Assembly (NCBI GenBank): GCA_963575745.1 | Contig: CAUYUJ010020182.1 | Location: forward strand, 358,620 to 422,619 | Source: Prorocentrum cordatum | Lineage: Eukaryota; Sar; Dinophyceae; Prorocentrales; Prorocentraceae | DNA length: 64,000 bases | Direction of reading: 5' to 3' | The notes under the pieces: generated by a model | Seen by the model: only the letters and a program-made list of their open reading frames with translations | Told to the model about the DNA's origin: nothing | Database searches by the model: none | Part shown: in pieces, positions 1-10,964 of the stretch | How the letters are laid out: every line of letters begins with the position of its first letter | Numbering within the stretch: the first letter of the stretch is position 1 | Translations under genes and position numbers: made by a program

Positions 1-754
1 GTGGCGTTTCCAACGCCCGTGGGGGCGGACGCCAGCAGTTCTTGTATTGTGTTTGTTGTTGTTTTGACGTGGGCCCCTGGCCTTGTCCGCTGCAGGAGCT
101 TCTGGCCAGCAGCTGCTGCGGTTGGATATGTCGGGAATAGTTGCAAGTCATGTTTTCATGTGGGTATTTTTTCCTCAGAGGTGAACCGCTGGCCTCGTCA
201 GCTCCGAGAGCCTCTGGCGCGGCCCGCTCGACGCCCGCGGGGTTGTTCCAATGGCATGGTCTCGCGCGCCAGCGGCACGCGGGGTAGTTCCAACGGCCTG
301 GCCCGCGGGGTTGTCCCATCGGTTGCGGCGCAATGTGGCAATTAGAGATTGCGCCCGTGCTGGCGGAGGCCGCGACGGCGCCGAGGAAAACCGACATGCG
401 CGCTCATGCAATACGAAGGGGACGAGGTTGCGGGGCGTGAAACAAAACACAACGGCGAAATGACGACAGCGTCTGGAGCGGGAGGAGTGCCTGCGCAAGG
501 GCGAAGTGGAGAATGACGCGGGAGAGACAAGGATGCCCCAATAATCACGAGGACGACGGTGAGGGCGATTTCCAGATTGGCCGAAAGGATTCTCATGCGG
601 GGTCCTACCGTCGGAGTAACTGGCGGCATGACCGACGCGCACGCGCGACAAGTAGCTGCGGTTTTCCCCCGGCGCGCCTGCGTGAAAACCCTGGCGTCCC
701 GAGCCTACTTGGACCACGGCGTTTACACGTGTCGAGAAAATCCCTTCCTTGCCG
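1..754. other. Unassigned leading segment
   Basis: No recognisable gene, RNA or repeat. Several short frames overlap on both strands, as expected in GC-rich DNA, but none shows a known motif or consistent coding character. Confidence 0.4.
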
Positions 755-1290
755 CACTTTCCGAGCTTCGACTATAGAATCCGTGGCCGGGGACCGCCCT
801 CTCCCCTTTTGGTGCCCTTTTTTTCCGAGCCTGGACCGTATAGAGACTGCGCTCTGAGACCTGTCCCTGGGCACCCCCTCTGGTGTCAAAAAATTGTCAC
901 CCTTGCCACATTCTCCGAGCCTGGACCCACCCTGTTCGCACCCCCTCTGGTGTTCAGAAATGGTCACGCCTGCTATGCCCTGCACAACTGGTTCGGAGAG
1001 CGGGTGCGCTCAGAGATCACCTCCTGCGCACCCCCTTCTACGCAGCCGAAAAAGTGGCACGTTTGCTATGCCCTACACGACCAGTTCGGATAGCGGCCGC
1101 GCTCCGAGACCACCCCCTGCGCACACCCGATGGTGCCGAGAAAGTGCCACGCCTGCTACGTTTTCGTTGCCCACCCCTTGAAGTGTCGAGGAAGTGCAAC
1201 GCCTGCTGTGCCTGGACGACCGGGGCGTACAGAGACCGCGGTGAGAGACAACCCATTGCGAACCTCTCTGCACGCCGGCCACGCCTGCAA
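755..1290. repeat. Diverged tandem repeat, unit about 90 bp
   Basis: The phrases CACGCCTGCTATGCCCT, GGTTCGGAGAGC / AGTTCGGATAGC and CCTGCGCACCCC recur about every 90 bases (near 967, 1057, 1147 and 1197), with many substitutions between units. The frames that cross it are by-products of the repeat. Confidence 0.6.
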
Positions 1291-1700
1291 CGCGTTGCGA
1301 ATATTGCGGGTGTGTGTTACGTGGTGTGCGCATCATGTGTATGACGCGTGTGCGGTTATATGTGGGCGTGTGTCTCGTGTGGATGCCCACCATGTGGTGC
1401 ACAAGTCATGGGCGTACGATGCACTGAACACGCCAGGTGTGCACGATCATTGTATGTTGTGTCTGTGGCTGAATGTCGACGCGCTTGTGCAAGCGAAAAG
1501 GAAAAGGAGAGAGGGGGAGGTGAGGAAACTCGGGTGCGACGCGGCAGAGAAGAAAGCCATAACCCCACGAAACATTTGGTGAACAAGAGCTCAGCACAAT
1601 CACTTGTTGAAAACAACAGGACGCGGATGTATGCGGATGGATGGATGCGGTAGATTTGGGTAGATCGCCTGGACAATTTCAGGGAATATAGGATAATGCC
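1291..1700. other. Unassigned spacer
   Basis: Nothing recognisable. The sequence changes from GC-rich to more mixed composition before the purine tract. Confidence 0.35.
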
Positions 1701-1919
1701 GTGTCAATGTTGAGCAATGGTGGAAGGGAGGGGATGGCAGGTAGGCAAGGGAAGGGACGGGAAGTGGGGGGGAAATGGAGGGGCAGAGGAAAGCATTCGG
1801 GAGGGGGGAGGGGGAAGGGAAGGAGATGGGGGGAGGGGAGGGGAAAGAGAGAGGGGAGAGGGGAGGGGGCGAGGGGAGTCTTCGGGAGCGGAGGGGGGGA
1901 GGGGGGAGGGGCAAGCTAG
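1701..1919. repeat. G-rich polypurine tract (GGGGA/GGGA)
   Basis: Almost every base is G or A, with dozens of runs of three or more G on the + strand. Such tracts can form G-quadruplex or triplex DNA. The Gly/Arg/Glu and Pro/Ser frames across it are artefacts. Confidence 0.75.
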
Positions 1920-2010
1920 GTGCGCTCGCGTCATATCTGACGTCCTACCCCTCCCTCCCATCCCTTACCATGGCGCTGATTTTCTCTATCCGCGGACGCG
2001 TGTCGTAGCG
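1905..2010 (+). repeat. Dispersed repeat, copy 1 (second copy near 5500-5800)
   Basis: CATATCTGACNTCCTACCCC, then CATGGCGCTGAT and TTTTCTCT.TCCG, occur here and again at 5510-5790. In the second copy a CTC array separates the two halves. In both copies a G-rich purine tract lies immediately upstream. Confidence 0.6.
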
Positions 2011-2048
2011 GACCTGTGGCTCCGCGGTGCGCGTGCGTAGTGGGTGTG

Positions 2049-2402
2049 GTGCACGTGCGTGCGTGCGTGCGTGTGTGCGTGGTTGTCGTGGTGGTGGGTG
2101 TGGTTGGTGGTGGTGGTGGTGGTGTTGGTGGGTGGTGGCGGTGGTGGTGGTGGTGGTGGTGGTGATGGTGGTGCTGGTGGTGCTGGTGGTGTGTGTTACT
2201 GGTGAGGTGCTGGTGCTGTGTTTGTGGTGGTGGTGGTGGTGGTGGTGGTGGTGGTGGTGGTGGTGGTGGTGTTGGTGGTGGTGGTGGTGGTGGTGGTGGT
2301 GATGGTGGTGGTGGTGGTGCTGGTCGTGGTGGTGCTGGTGCTGGTGTGGTGGTGCTGGTGGTGGTGGTGGTGGTGGTGGTGGTGGTGGTGGTGGTGGCGG
2401 TG
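2049..2402. repeat. (GTGC)n followed by a (TGG)n microsatellite
   Basis: A short GTGC array leads into about 300 bases of TGG/GGT triplets with TGC interruptions. Its translations (poly-Trp/Gly/Val on +, poly-His/Pro/Thr on -) explain several long open frames here; none is a gene. Confidence 0.9.
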
Positions 2403-2489
2403 CGGCGCGGTGGTGGCGGGCGGATGGGCGCGCGAGAAGAAGGCCCGCGCTGGGGCGAGAACGCCATCCTGAACGACGGGGGCCAAGCA

Positions 2490-2911
2490 CCGATCCGAAA
2501 ATGAGGCCCACGCTGCAGCGGGAGCACGAATCGGAACGATTCGGGAGCAGAAATGAGGCCGGCGCCTCAACGAGAGCAGCATTTTCTGGGAAAAAATGAC
2601 GCCGGCGCCTCAGCGAGAGTCGTTTCCCGGGATTTCCCGGGCATCCTGTGTGTAAAAAAACAGTACGCGGAGGGCGCGCGGCCATCACCCGGACGCCATC
2701 AGGGGAAGGATACGGGAGCAGAAATGAGGCCGGCGCCTCAGCGAGAGCAGCATTTTAGGAAAAAGTGACGCCGGCGCGAGAGCAGCATTTTGAGAAAAAA
2801 TGACGCCGGCGCCTCAGCGAGAGTCGTTTCCCGGGATTTCCCGGGCATCCTGTGTGTTAAAAAACAGTACGCGGAGGGTGCGCGGCCATCACCCGGACGC
2901 CATCAGGGGAA
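2490..2911 (+). repeat. Tandem duplication, period about 205 bp
   Basis: TGACGCCGGCGCCTCAGCGA followed by GTTTCCCGGGATTTCCCGGG occurs at 2597 and again at 2802, with the same downstream text ending CGCCATCAGGGGAAG. A shorter sub-repeat, ATGAGGCCGGCGCCTCA..GAGAGCAGCATTTT, is present three times. The 71-residue frame across it is repeat-derived. Confidence 0.75.
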
Positions 2912-2929
2912 GAGGGAGAGTATATTCAT

Positions 2930-3690
2930 CTTGAGTAATTGTGGAGGGCAGGCCGAGGGGTGCAGGGCCCCCCGCCCCCAGCCCGGCGAGAGGGGGGGGG
3001 GGCCGGCGGGCATCGTGACGCAGCTGGGCTCGGGCCGCTGCCCGCTCCCCACGGCGTACCTGCAGGCCGCGGCGCGCGCGGCCGTCGTCGTCCTCGCCGC
3101 CGCCGCCGGCGGCGATGGCAGGCAACGTTGGCAACGGCGCCCTCGAACAGGGCTCGTCTCGACTCCTCCGGCTCGAGGCGATTCGGTTTCGGCGGCTTCC
3201 GACCCCGATGCGATTCGATGTCGGACCCCGATTCCTCAACGGAGGCCTGCCGGCCTGTCGATTTCCGCGGATTCGACTTCTCTCGACTCGGCTGCCGATT
3301 TCCGCCGATCCGACTCATCTCACAGCAGCGATGGTACCGTCAATGCGCCCAGTGACGACGCGCGTCTTCATCTATCAGGAGGAAAAAACACACAGACACA
3401 ATGAATCGCCGATTCCCCCGAAAAGATGGGAACATATGAAAAGTGGGGGGGGAAGACGAAAACCGCAAAATATTGGCAAATATAGGGAAACATGTTATTT
3501 GTGTGTATTTATTTGTGTGTCCTGGGGCCCCTTCAATCTAGAATACCCTTCCTTGCCTCTGCGGCCCATCCTCTGCCGCTTTCACTGGCCGCCCGTCGCC
3601 CAAACGGTCCCAACTTCGGTCTCCCAGGGTCCTGCCACCCGTGCTGCATGCACGTCTTGGCTGCAGGCAGCGTCAGCCAGGGCGCCTCGG
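2930..3690. other. Unassigned; contains a dispersed repeat shared with 23930-24045
   Basis: About 2950-3160 is very GC-rich and open on +, but has no recognisable domain. About 3160-3330 (GCCTGCCGGCCTGTCGATTT, then GACTCGGCTGCCGATTT) resembles 23930-24045, so it is dispersed repeat rather than coding. The rest shows nothing recognisable. Confidence 0.4.
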
Positions 3691-3699
3691 CTCCGGGTC

Positions 3700-3828
3700 C
3701 TCCTCCTCCTGCTCCTCCTCCTCCTCCTCCTCCTCTCCGTCTCCTCCTCTCCTCCTCCTCTCCTCCTCCTCCTCCTCTTCCTCCTCCTCCTCCTCCTCCT
3801 CTTCCTCCTCCTCCTCCTCCTCTCCCTG
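3700..3828. repeat. (CTC)n microsatellite
   Basis: A nearly pure CTC/TCC array on the + strand. It is one of many such arrays in the window. Confidence 0.9.
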
Positions 3829-4473
3829 GGGGCGCGAAGCGGTCCGCGTTGTCTGCGCAGCGCGAGCCGCGAAGTGGGGCGCCCCCGTGGTAACGCTAGG
3901 CCCAGGTCTCGCCAGGGGGGGGGGGGACGGATCCTATTATCGGGTATAGCCAGGACCCCGGGTAAGGGGACCCGGTTAGTGGTAGGGCCCTGGGGCCCCT
4001 CAATTGGCCAGTTTCACTAAACCAGGTTTGCCGTAACTGGTATTTTTCGGGTGTCGGCAGTTCCGGTTAGCGGAACGGGGCGGGGGGGGGGGGCGCCCCC
4101 CGGTGCGCATCCATAAACCAGGTTCCACTAAACTCAGTTCTGCCAACGCCCGATATAAGGGAAACGGATCCTGAGGCTTTTGATCACCGTTTGAGGCCTC
4201 TCGGGGCCGTCCACGGGCCCCGGACCTTGCAGAAAACAGCTCGGGACGAGGAGCCCGTCCCGTGGCAAGGCCCCAGGGTCCAGGGCCGCTGCCCTCGGGA
4301 CCCGTGTCCCCCATGCTGAAGACCTCAACCGATCTGAATTTTTTCAGGCGATCGCAAACATGGATCAAGGGGGTGTGAATTAGAGACGTGTCCCGTTTCC
4401 ATGGGAACTCGCGGATTTCCGCCGCCGAGCGAGGCGGCACCGGTCGCATTTGGGGGGGGCACCTTCCCCGACT

Positions 4474-4505
4474 CATGGATTTGGCGACCGCGCGCCAAAT
4501 CCATG
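4474..4505. repeat. Palindrome, 4-5 base centre
   Basis: CATGGATTTGGCG and CGCCAAATCCATG form facing arms that would fold into a hairpin. The surrounding 3880-4780 has no recognisable gene. Confidence 0.6.
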
Positions 4506-4782
4506 GATCGCTAATCCATGTTTGCGCGCCCCGGACTTTTCCAGTCCAACCATTCTCGGGGACCGTTCTCGGGCGATAGATCGGCCCCGGGGAAAGGGTC
4601 GGGACCGATAGTGCCGCGCGCTTGAAACATCTGGTCGTCGGATGTCTGGGGGGGAGCCGCTTCCGCTTACAGCAGCAGTCGTGACGGCCGTGGTGTCGTC
4701 GTGTGGTTTATCGGGAATGAAGCAAGGCATGACCACGCTTTCGACGGTCCGTAGTGTCGTGACGACCACGCTTTCGACAATG

Positions 4783-4900
4783 CCGCGCGGATGTCCTGGG
4801 TCGGCGCTGGAGCCCCTTCGCGGCGCCTCCAGCGCCGCTCCCTGGCGCGCTCCGCGCTCCCGGGAGCGAGGTCCAGCGCCGTGCTAAGATATCCGCGTGG
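4783..4900. mobile_element. Family B (introner-like) element, degenerate copy
   Basis: The left arm CCGCGCGGATGTCCTGGG.CGGCGCTGGA faces a right arm TCCAGCGCCG..ATATCCGCGTGG. The centre carries the family's GGCGCC and GGCGCGCTCCGCGC palindromes. It lacks the outer CACAAGCATAAA termini of the good copies at 29-34 kb. Confidence 0.55.
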
Positions 4901-5040
4901 ACCTCCTCCTCCTCCTCCTCCTCCTCCTGCTCCTCTCTCTCCTCCGCCCCTCCTCCTCCTCCTCTCCTACTCCTCCTACTCCTCCTCCTCCTCCTCCTCC
5001 TCCTCCTCCTCCTCCTCCTCCTCCCCCTCCTCCTCCCATG
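4899..5040. repeat. (CTC)n microsatellite
   Basis: A CTC array abutting the right end of the degenerate family B element. Confidence 0.9.
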
Positions 5041-5439
5041 TATTATAGGTTCGTCACGTGGCTGAGGGTGCCGAGTGCGGCGTGCAGTTGGGCCTTTCCC
5101 CAGGGAGGGCCCGGCTGGCCGCGAGATCACCAGTGACCCGTGGTCTACGGAAAACGAGCGTCACCGGTTCTTGTGTGGCTGCTGCGTAACACAAGGGGAT
5201 GAGGTCGGCCAGTCGGTCGGACTCGGCATTGCAGCAGCCTGCGCGCCGTCTTGATGAAAGGCTCACCCCGAGAGCCAGGAGGGGTACACTTGTTGCTACC
5301 GCCACCCTCCCCACCGAAGGGAGGTTCAGCCCAGAGTCCCTGGTGGCCCAGCGCACAGGAACTGGAGTGCGGCGAACGGCGCGAAGCGCTTAGAGACGGC
5401 AGTGGGGAAAACACGGGAAGCATGCAGTCGGCCTGGAGA

Positions 5440-5800
5440 GGGTGGAAGGCAGAAGCGAGAGGGGGGGGGAGAGGGAGAAGCGAGGGGCGGGGACAAACTT
5501 TGGGCGCACGAGCCATATCTGACATCCTACCCCTCCCATGCATCCTCCTCTCCTCCCCTCCTCTCTTCCTCCTCCTCTCCTCTCATCCCCTCCTCCTCCC
5601 CTCCTCCCCCCTCCTCCCTCCTCCTCCTCCTCCTCCTCCTCCTCCCCCCTCTCCTCCTCCTCCTCCCTCCTCCTCCTCTCTCCTCTCTCCTCCTCGCCTC
5701 CTCCCCTGCCCTCCTCCTCCTCCTCCCCCTCCTCCTCCTCCTCCTCCCATGCATCCGTGCCCATGGCGCTGATGTTTTCTCTGTCCGCCGACAGGCGTCC
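5440..5800 (+). repeat. Dispersed repeat, copy 2, with an internal CTC array
   Basis: This matches 1905-2010: a purine tract, then CATATCTGACATCCTACCCC, a CTC array at about 5530-5755, then CATGGCGCTGATGTTTTCTC. Growth of CTC inside the repeat is the main difference between the two copies. Confidence 0.6.
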
Positions 5801-5891
5801 TAGCGAGCCTGGCTGCCCCAAATGGGCCCACCGTGCCATGCGCAACGCGGCTGGGCAGGAGGCCAGAGGCGTCTTGGATGCCTGTTTCGGA

Positions 5892-6055
5892 GGTGAATAG
5901 ACCTCCTACCCTGACACGTCGGATAAGGAATTGGTTGGCCGTTCTCGGTTCGCGAGAGGTCGTCGCGGCCTTCATGTTTGCGGGTCCAGGTCTGTCGGTG
6001 TCGGTCTTCGGCCGTGTTCACTACGGTGAGGTGTACTAAGGGAGGTTTGTCCACC
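5892..6055. mobile_element. Family E inverted-repeat element, copy 1
   Basis: The ends GGTGAATAGACCTCC and GGAGGTTTGTCCACC are inverted repeats. The interior (ACACGTCG, GGTTCGCGAGAGG, GCGGGTCCAGGTC) is shared with the copy at 24048-24208. Flanking CTTGGATGCC (5873-5882) and CTTGGGATGCC (6063-6073) may be a target duplication, which would place the true ends slightly further out. Confidence 0.7.
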
Positions 6056-6074
6056 GCCGACTCTTGGGATGCCG

Positions 6075-6840
6075 CTCGAGGGTCGCGGGTTCGTCATTGG
6101 CGCTGTCTGAACAATAGTCGGGCCCTCTTGGAGGCCTCTGGCGGGGGGCTCTGTAGGGGATGTTGTGGATCTTGGGGGCTATCTTGGAGGAAGAAGCTCC
6201 AAAGGTCCCTAATGGAGGATGACGGTTCCGGGGGTCGTGTTCACGCGGCGGCGTCCGGGATGACGATTAGAAAAAACCGGCCGCGGGCTGGAAAACTATG
6301 TTTGTTTCATCGTTCTCCTCCAGTCAGAAAAATTATGCAGAAATAGCAGGAAAACTATGTTTTAAATCGTTCCCTCCCATGTTTTTCATGCTTTTATTAA
6401 TCGTCATCCCGCATTACGCGTTGCCCCATCCTGGGCCCATCTAGGAGCCCTCGTGGGGGACTCGTCGGCCTCCTGGAGGCCTTGGTGGGGCGATCCTTGG
6501 GGCTGTCTGTGGGCGATCTTGCGGGCCTCCTGGGCCGTCTTTGAGCGTTCGAAGGGTGGAAAGGAGAACATCAAGCACTCGTTGTCACATACAGCTTCCT
6601 GCTCACTCTCAGCGTGCCAGCTCGCGCTTTGGAGCAACTCGCACTGCCAAGGATATCGCCAGGAGCTCATTCCAAGCGCCCCGGCCCGCGTTCGGCGGTC
6701 ATTCCGCTGCCAGCGCTGCAGCCAGGAAGTTCAGTCCGATCGTGCAGGCTCGCTTCTGGCGAGCCTTCTCATTGCCTGGAAGGGTTGGGCGGGGGGGGGC
6801 CAGAGTAGTTCCCCGAACAGTGTTTGCCCTTACGCAGGAG
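6075..6840. other. Unassigned spacer
   Basis: GC-rich with a T-rich patch near 6290-6400. Overlapping frames of 60-190 residues exist on + but share no motif with known families and show no clear codon signature. Confidence 0.35.
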
Positions 6841-6841
6841 C

Positions 6842-7110
6842 TGTTCTTGGTGCCCCTATGGACTCGGTGGTTCAAAGACGGGGTCCTGGGGGATGGGGTC
6901 CTAAGGATAGGAAGGGATCCAATGGTGAGTTTATGTTGTTTGAGGCACCTCGTCCTCAGGACCCCATCCCTCAGGACCCCACCTCCTGAACCGCCGAAGG
7001 ACCTGAGGACCCCATCTTGGGGCCAAGATGGGGTCCCTCAGGACCCCATCTTGGTGAATTCACGTTGTTTCAGGCACCACGTCTTTGGAACCGCCGAAGG
7101 ACCCGGATGG
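6842..7110. repeat. Degenerate GACCCCATC repeats with a 14-bp-arm palindrome at 7007-7036
   Basis: GGACCCCATC occurs repeatedly in both orientations. At 7007-7036 GGACCCCATCTTGG and its exact reverse complement are separated by two bases. Two copies of AACCGCCGAAGGACC (near 6989 and 7090) suggest an internal duplication. Confidence 0.6.
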
Positions 7111-7119
7111 GGCCACTGA

Positions 7120-7425
7120 GGTCTCGCCACGCTGCCGGCCGTGGGCGCCTCGTGCGGGCCCGCGCCCGGGTGCCGCCACGCCGCCGGCCGTGGGCGCCCC
7201 GCGCCTCGTGGGCGCCCCGTGCGGTGGGCTGGTCCGCCGCGGGGACGCCGCGCGGGCGCCTCGTGGGCGCCCCGTGCGCCGGGTGGGTCCGCCGAGGTGA
7301 CGCCGCGCGGGCGCCCCGTGGGCGCCTCGTGGGCGCCCCGTGCGCCGGGTGGGTCCGCCGAGGTTTCGCCACGCTGCCGCCCGTGGGCGCCTCGTGGGCG
7401 CCCCGTGCGCTGGGTCGGCCCGCGT
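7120..7425. repeat. GC-rich minisatellite
   Basis: The phrases GTGGGCGCC(T/C)CGTGGGCGCC, GTGCGCCGGGTGGGTCCGCC and GAGGT.(A/T)CGCC recur several times. All Arg/Gly/Pro-rich frames in 7017-7635, on both strands, come from it. Confidence 0.8.
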
Positions 7426-7439
7426 AGATTGTGCCACAT

Positions 7440-7565
7440 AACTAGCCTACGCCGCGTAGCTCATGCCAAACAGAGCGCATCACATATCGTATTGCACATC
7501 CCATACATCACAGCTCACACCCCATACGTTGCACTGCATAGCCTACACCACACATCAGGGCAGCA
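7440..7565 (-). repeat. GTGGTGCAAT satellite, minus-strand orientation
   Basis: Short irregular units such as CATATCGTATTGCACATC and CATACGTTGCACTGCATAG. They match, in reverse, the satellite at 57240-57735 and are also present at 9225-9475. Confidence 0.55.
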
Positions 7566-7611
7566 CAACCCACCCTCAACCCCACGACCCCCACTCCCGA
7601 CCCGCGGTGAC

Positions 7612-7699
7612 CCAGGGGGTCCTGGCTGGAGGTGAGGGTGGTCTTTTGGCCCAGAGGAAATCAACAAACACACCCCCGCCCCCAGCCGGGACCCCCTGG
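7612..7699. mobile_element. Small inverted-repeat (hairpin) element
   Basis: CCAGGGGGTCCTGGCTGG at 7612-7629 faces CCAGCCGGGACCCCCTGG at 7682-7699, with 17 of 18 positions paired and a 52-base centre. Only this copy was seen. Confidence 0.55.
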
Positions 7700-7865
7700 A
7701 TTACCAGGTCGGTAGTGAATGTCTTGGTTGGGGGCGGGGTGGGTTGTGTTGTCCTCAACATAGTTCACACCACATAGAATTGCATTGCATATGTATTCTC
7801 CTTTCTAAAAGAAGAAGAGACGCTACCACCCCCCCCCCGGAGTTAACGGTACCCCCTGGGGTAGT

Positions 7866-8475
7866 GTGATTTCATATATGTTCTGCAGGTTCGTCCATCC
7901 TGAATATGAATTCAAGCTAACCCAGCCAGGCCGATACCATTCCCCCCGCCATCTTCTGCAGCACATACTATGTGTGCGCATTCGTTTATCAAAATTCATA
8001 AGTTTTCAAGAACCCCTTCTTCAAAAACTGAGACGAAGTGCACACGCGCGCGTCGTCGCGCGCGCATGCCGAAATCCTTCAAAAATTTTCGGTGTCGGAA
8101 GGATTTCAAAATCGAGTTTTCCAAACAACATACAAAAGGGCAGGGTTTCGCAACACTGATGTTCTGTAAGAAATGCGCGCGCCCTTGCGAAATCTTAAGA
8201 AAACCATCGGTTTGTCAATATCTCCAAAAATATACTACCAAACGGGCTTCGCGCGCGCATGTCGAAATTTGTCGAACGCCCTTGCGCGCGTGCCGTCGCG
8301 AGAATCCTCTGCAACAGATTTGAGGAAGTGCACGCGCGCGCGTCGTCGCGCGCGCATGCCGAAATCCTTCAAAAACATACAGTGTCGCAAGGATTTCGAA
8401 ATCGAGTGTCCAAAAAAACATACAAACACACAGGGTGTTGCAACACGGATGTTCAACAAAAGCGTGTGCGCGCGC
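7866..8475 (+). repeat. Family G dispersed repeat, + copy
   Basis: The order is TTCGTCCATCC.GAATATG, CATTCGTTTATCAAA, GACGAAGTGCACACGCGCGC, CGCGCGCATGCCGAAATCCT, ACCAAACGGGCTTCGCGCGC, CGAACGCCCTTGCGCGC, then a second GAAGTGCAC..GCGCGC block and AAAAAACATACAAAC. The same order appears inverted at 56580-57170 and partly at 33840-34360. Alternating CG stretches form strong palindromes. No protein is recognised, so its nature is unknown. Confidence 0.7.
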
Positions 8476-8489
8476 GCGTTCTTGTGTTG

Positions 8490-9105
8490 TCGTCGTCGTC
8501 GTCGCCGTCTTCCCTCCTCCCTCGTCGTTGTCGTCGTCGTCGCCGTTGTCGTCCTCTTGTTTCTCGTCGTCGTCGTCCTCTTTGACGTCGTCGTCGTTTC
8601 CGTCGTCGATGTCGCCATGGTCGTCCTTCCTCCTCACTCGACATCGTCGTCCGTCGTCGACGTCTCGTCGTCGTCCCTCCTGTTTCGTCGCCGTCGTCGT
8701 CGTCGTCGTCGTATTCCCTCCTCCCTCGTCGTTGTCGTCGTCGGCGTCGCCGTCCTCCCTCTCTCTTCGTCGTTCGTGTCGTCGCCGTCCTCCCTCCTCC
8801 CTCGTCGTTGTCGTCGTTGTCGCCGTCGTCGTCCTCCCTCCTCGTCGTCGTCTTCTTCGTTGACGACGTCGTCGTCGTCTTCGTCCTCGTCGTCGGCGGC
8901 GTCGTCGTCGTCGGCGTCGTCGATGTTGTCGGCGTTGTCATCGTCGTCGTCGGCGTCGTCGTCGTTGTCGGTGTCGTCGTCGTTGTCGTCGTCGTCGTTG
9001 TCGTCGTCGTCGAAGTCGTTGGAGACGTCGGTGTCGTCGTAGTCGGTGTCGGCGGCGTCGTCGTCGTCGTTGTCGCTGTCGTCGTCGGCGTCGGTGTCGC
9101 TGCCA
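8490..9105. repeat. (GTC)n / (CGT)n microsatellite
   Basis: About 600 bases of GTC triplets with CTC interruptions. Poly-Ser/Val/Arg (+) and poly-Thr/Asp/Arg (-) frames up to 289 residues are translations of the array. Confidence 0.9.
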
Positions 9106-9224
9106 AGTGCCATTTGGTACCTACCGTCACGGTCTTAAGAGGTCTTGCGACCAAGTTGCGGGTGGGAGGGTGGGATGTTTGCACGAGCAGTGGAGAGGAC
9201 AGTTTCAAGACAGTCAAAGTGAAT

Positions 9225-9475
9225 TGCACCACTTAGACTGTACCTCATAGCTCGCACCACAGCTCACACCAGATCGAGTGCACCACCTTAGCGCACACCA
9301 TATAGCTCAGAACACATGGATTGCACCGAATAACTTACACTGCATTGCCCACACTACATAGATTGCACCACCTATGCTTCGCCACATAGTACCTTACATC
9401 TGACACAACTCTCACACTTCGTATATCACACTACTTAGCTTACACATGCGCAGTGTAACATCTCACTACTTCTGG
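9225..9475 (-). repeat. GTGGTGCAAT satellite, minus-strand orientation
   Basis: Units such as GATTGCACCACCTATG, TAGCTCACACCAGATCG and CATAGATTGCACCAC repeat irregularly about every 15-30 bases. Same satellite as at 7440 and 57240. Confidence 0.6.
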
Positions 9476-9599
9476 TCCACGCTGGCAAACATTCGTCGAT
9501 AGGAAAGTCTTCCCCTAAGGCATGAGACAGTTGAGAGAGTAGTGGTTGCAACGAGAGAGTAGATAATAGAGAGTACAGAGCAGAACGAGTAGAGAGCGT

Positions 9600-9911
9600 C
9601 TTTCCAGAATCGAAGTGTGAGAGAGAGAGAAAGCGAGCACAAGAGAGAGGGAGAGAGATATTGAGAGATCGAGTTCAATCGGAGAGCGAGGGTACAACGA
9701 GAGCAGGCCGGGGGGTCAGAGGGAGAGAAAGAGAGAGAGAGAGAGAGAGAACAGGTATACGTGTGCATAGATACACGCATATGCATAGACATGCACGTAC
9801 TTCCATTCACACCGTGTAAGGACGTGTGTGCATATTTATTTTTATATATACACGTGTACATTACATGTGTATAGATATCTGTGTATATATGTGTATGTTT
9901 GTGTATCTGTA

Positions 9912-9950
<39 letters not shown>
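9600..9950. repeat. (GA)n tracts followed by a TATA/TGTA-rich segment
   Basis: AGAGAG-rich sequence at 9605-9760, then alternating TA/TG sequence with a pure TA run near 9920-9945. No gene. Confidence 0.8.
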
Positions 9951-9954
9951 ACGG

Positions 9955-10516
9955 GGTGGGAGGGCAGGACCAGGACTTCGGGAACACATGGGGATGCCGG
10001 GGGTCTCCCTGGGCTCCCTGGATCGGCAAAGACGCCCCCAAGACGGAGGCCCCGAAAACGGTTTGATTTCACGTCAGACGCGCCAGAGTGTGCCCCAGGA
10101 CGGCCCAGGAGCGCTCCAAGGGTGCCCCAGGTGCCTGAAGACGGTCCAGAAGGGCCCCCCAGGAGCGCCCCAGGGGACCCCCAAGAGGGTTGAGAGGGCG
10201 GAGGGGAGGGAGAGCCTTGGCAAGGAGCAAGCGGGAAGAGAAGGAGGAGGAGGAGGAGGAGAAGGAGGAGGAGACGACGACCGCCACGGCGATGCGGGGC
10301 TTCAGCGGCGCCTATGTCCATCATCCTGGTCTCCCCCCATTCTGCCCCCACCCCTCCCCTCTGCACCCCCCCCGCCCAGACATCCGACGTCGTGTTTTTA
10401 CCTAACAGCGAAGACTGATAGGTTTCTAGTGGGGTCAAAAGAGAGCATCCTGATTCCCCAGGGGGGTCTGGGCAGGATCCGGGGGATGCCGGGGAAAACC
10501 GGGGACTCCCCATTTT
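9955..10516. other. Unassigned spacer with a short GGA array
   Basis: Rich in CCCCAGGAG/GGGTCCTG-type text. A GGA array lies at about 10225-10280. CAGGATCCGGGGGATGCCGG resembles text near 9990. No coding signal is supported. Confidence 0.35.
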
Positions 10517-10957
10517 GGTTGCCAGGAGCTACATTTTGACTGCCCGGAGCCAACAGAACACCATTCCCAGGCCACATTTTGAATGCCCGGAGCCAACTGT
10601 AGGCCACTTCGTGTTCTTCGTGTTCCCAGAACACAATTCCCAGGCCACATTTTGAATGCCCGGAGCCAACTGTAGGCCACTTCGTGTTCTTCGTCTTCCC
10701 AGAACACAATTCCCAGGCCACATTTTGAATGCCCGGAGCCAACTGTAGACCACTTCGTGTTCTTCGTGTTCCCAGAACATCATTCCCAGGCCACATTTTG
10801 AATGCCCGGAGCCAATTGTAGGCCATTTCGTGTTCTTCGTGTTCACAGAACACCATTCCTGTACCATATTTTGATTGCCCGGAGCCAACTGTGGGCTACT
10901 TCATGATCTTCGTGTTCCCAGAACACCAGTCCTGTGCCATGTTTTGAATGCTCGAGC
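10517..10957. repeat. 73-bp tandem repeat, about six copies
   Basis: GCCACATTTTGAATGCCCGG starts at 10571, 10644, 10717 and 10790, with diverged copies at 10863 and 10936: an exact 73-base period. Each unit includes CTTCGTGTTCTTCGTGTTCC and CCAGAACAC. Minus-strand frames of 90-150 residues simply read through the units. Confidence 0.9.
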
Positions 10958-10964
10958 TGAGGCA

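Noticed and set aside
1945-2688. Long His/Thr/Pro and Trp/Gly/Val frames
   Set aside because: Direct translations of the TGG array; all six frames are open for the same reason.
8173-9232. Ser/Val-rich and Thr/Asp-rich frames up to 289 residues
   Set aside because: They read the GTC array and the family G repeat; no unique coding segment.
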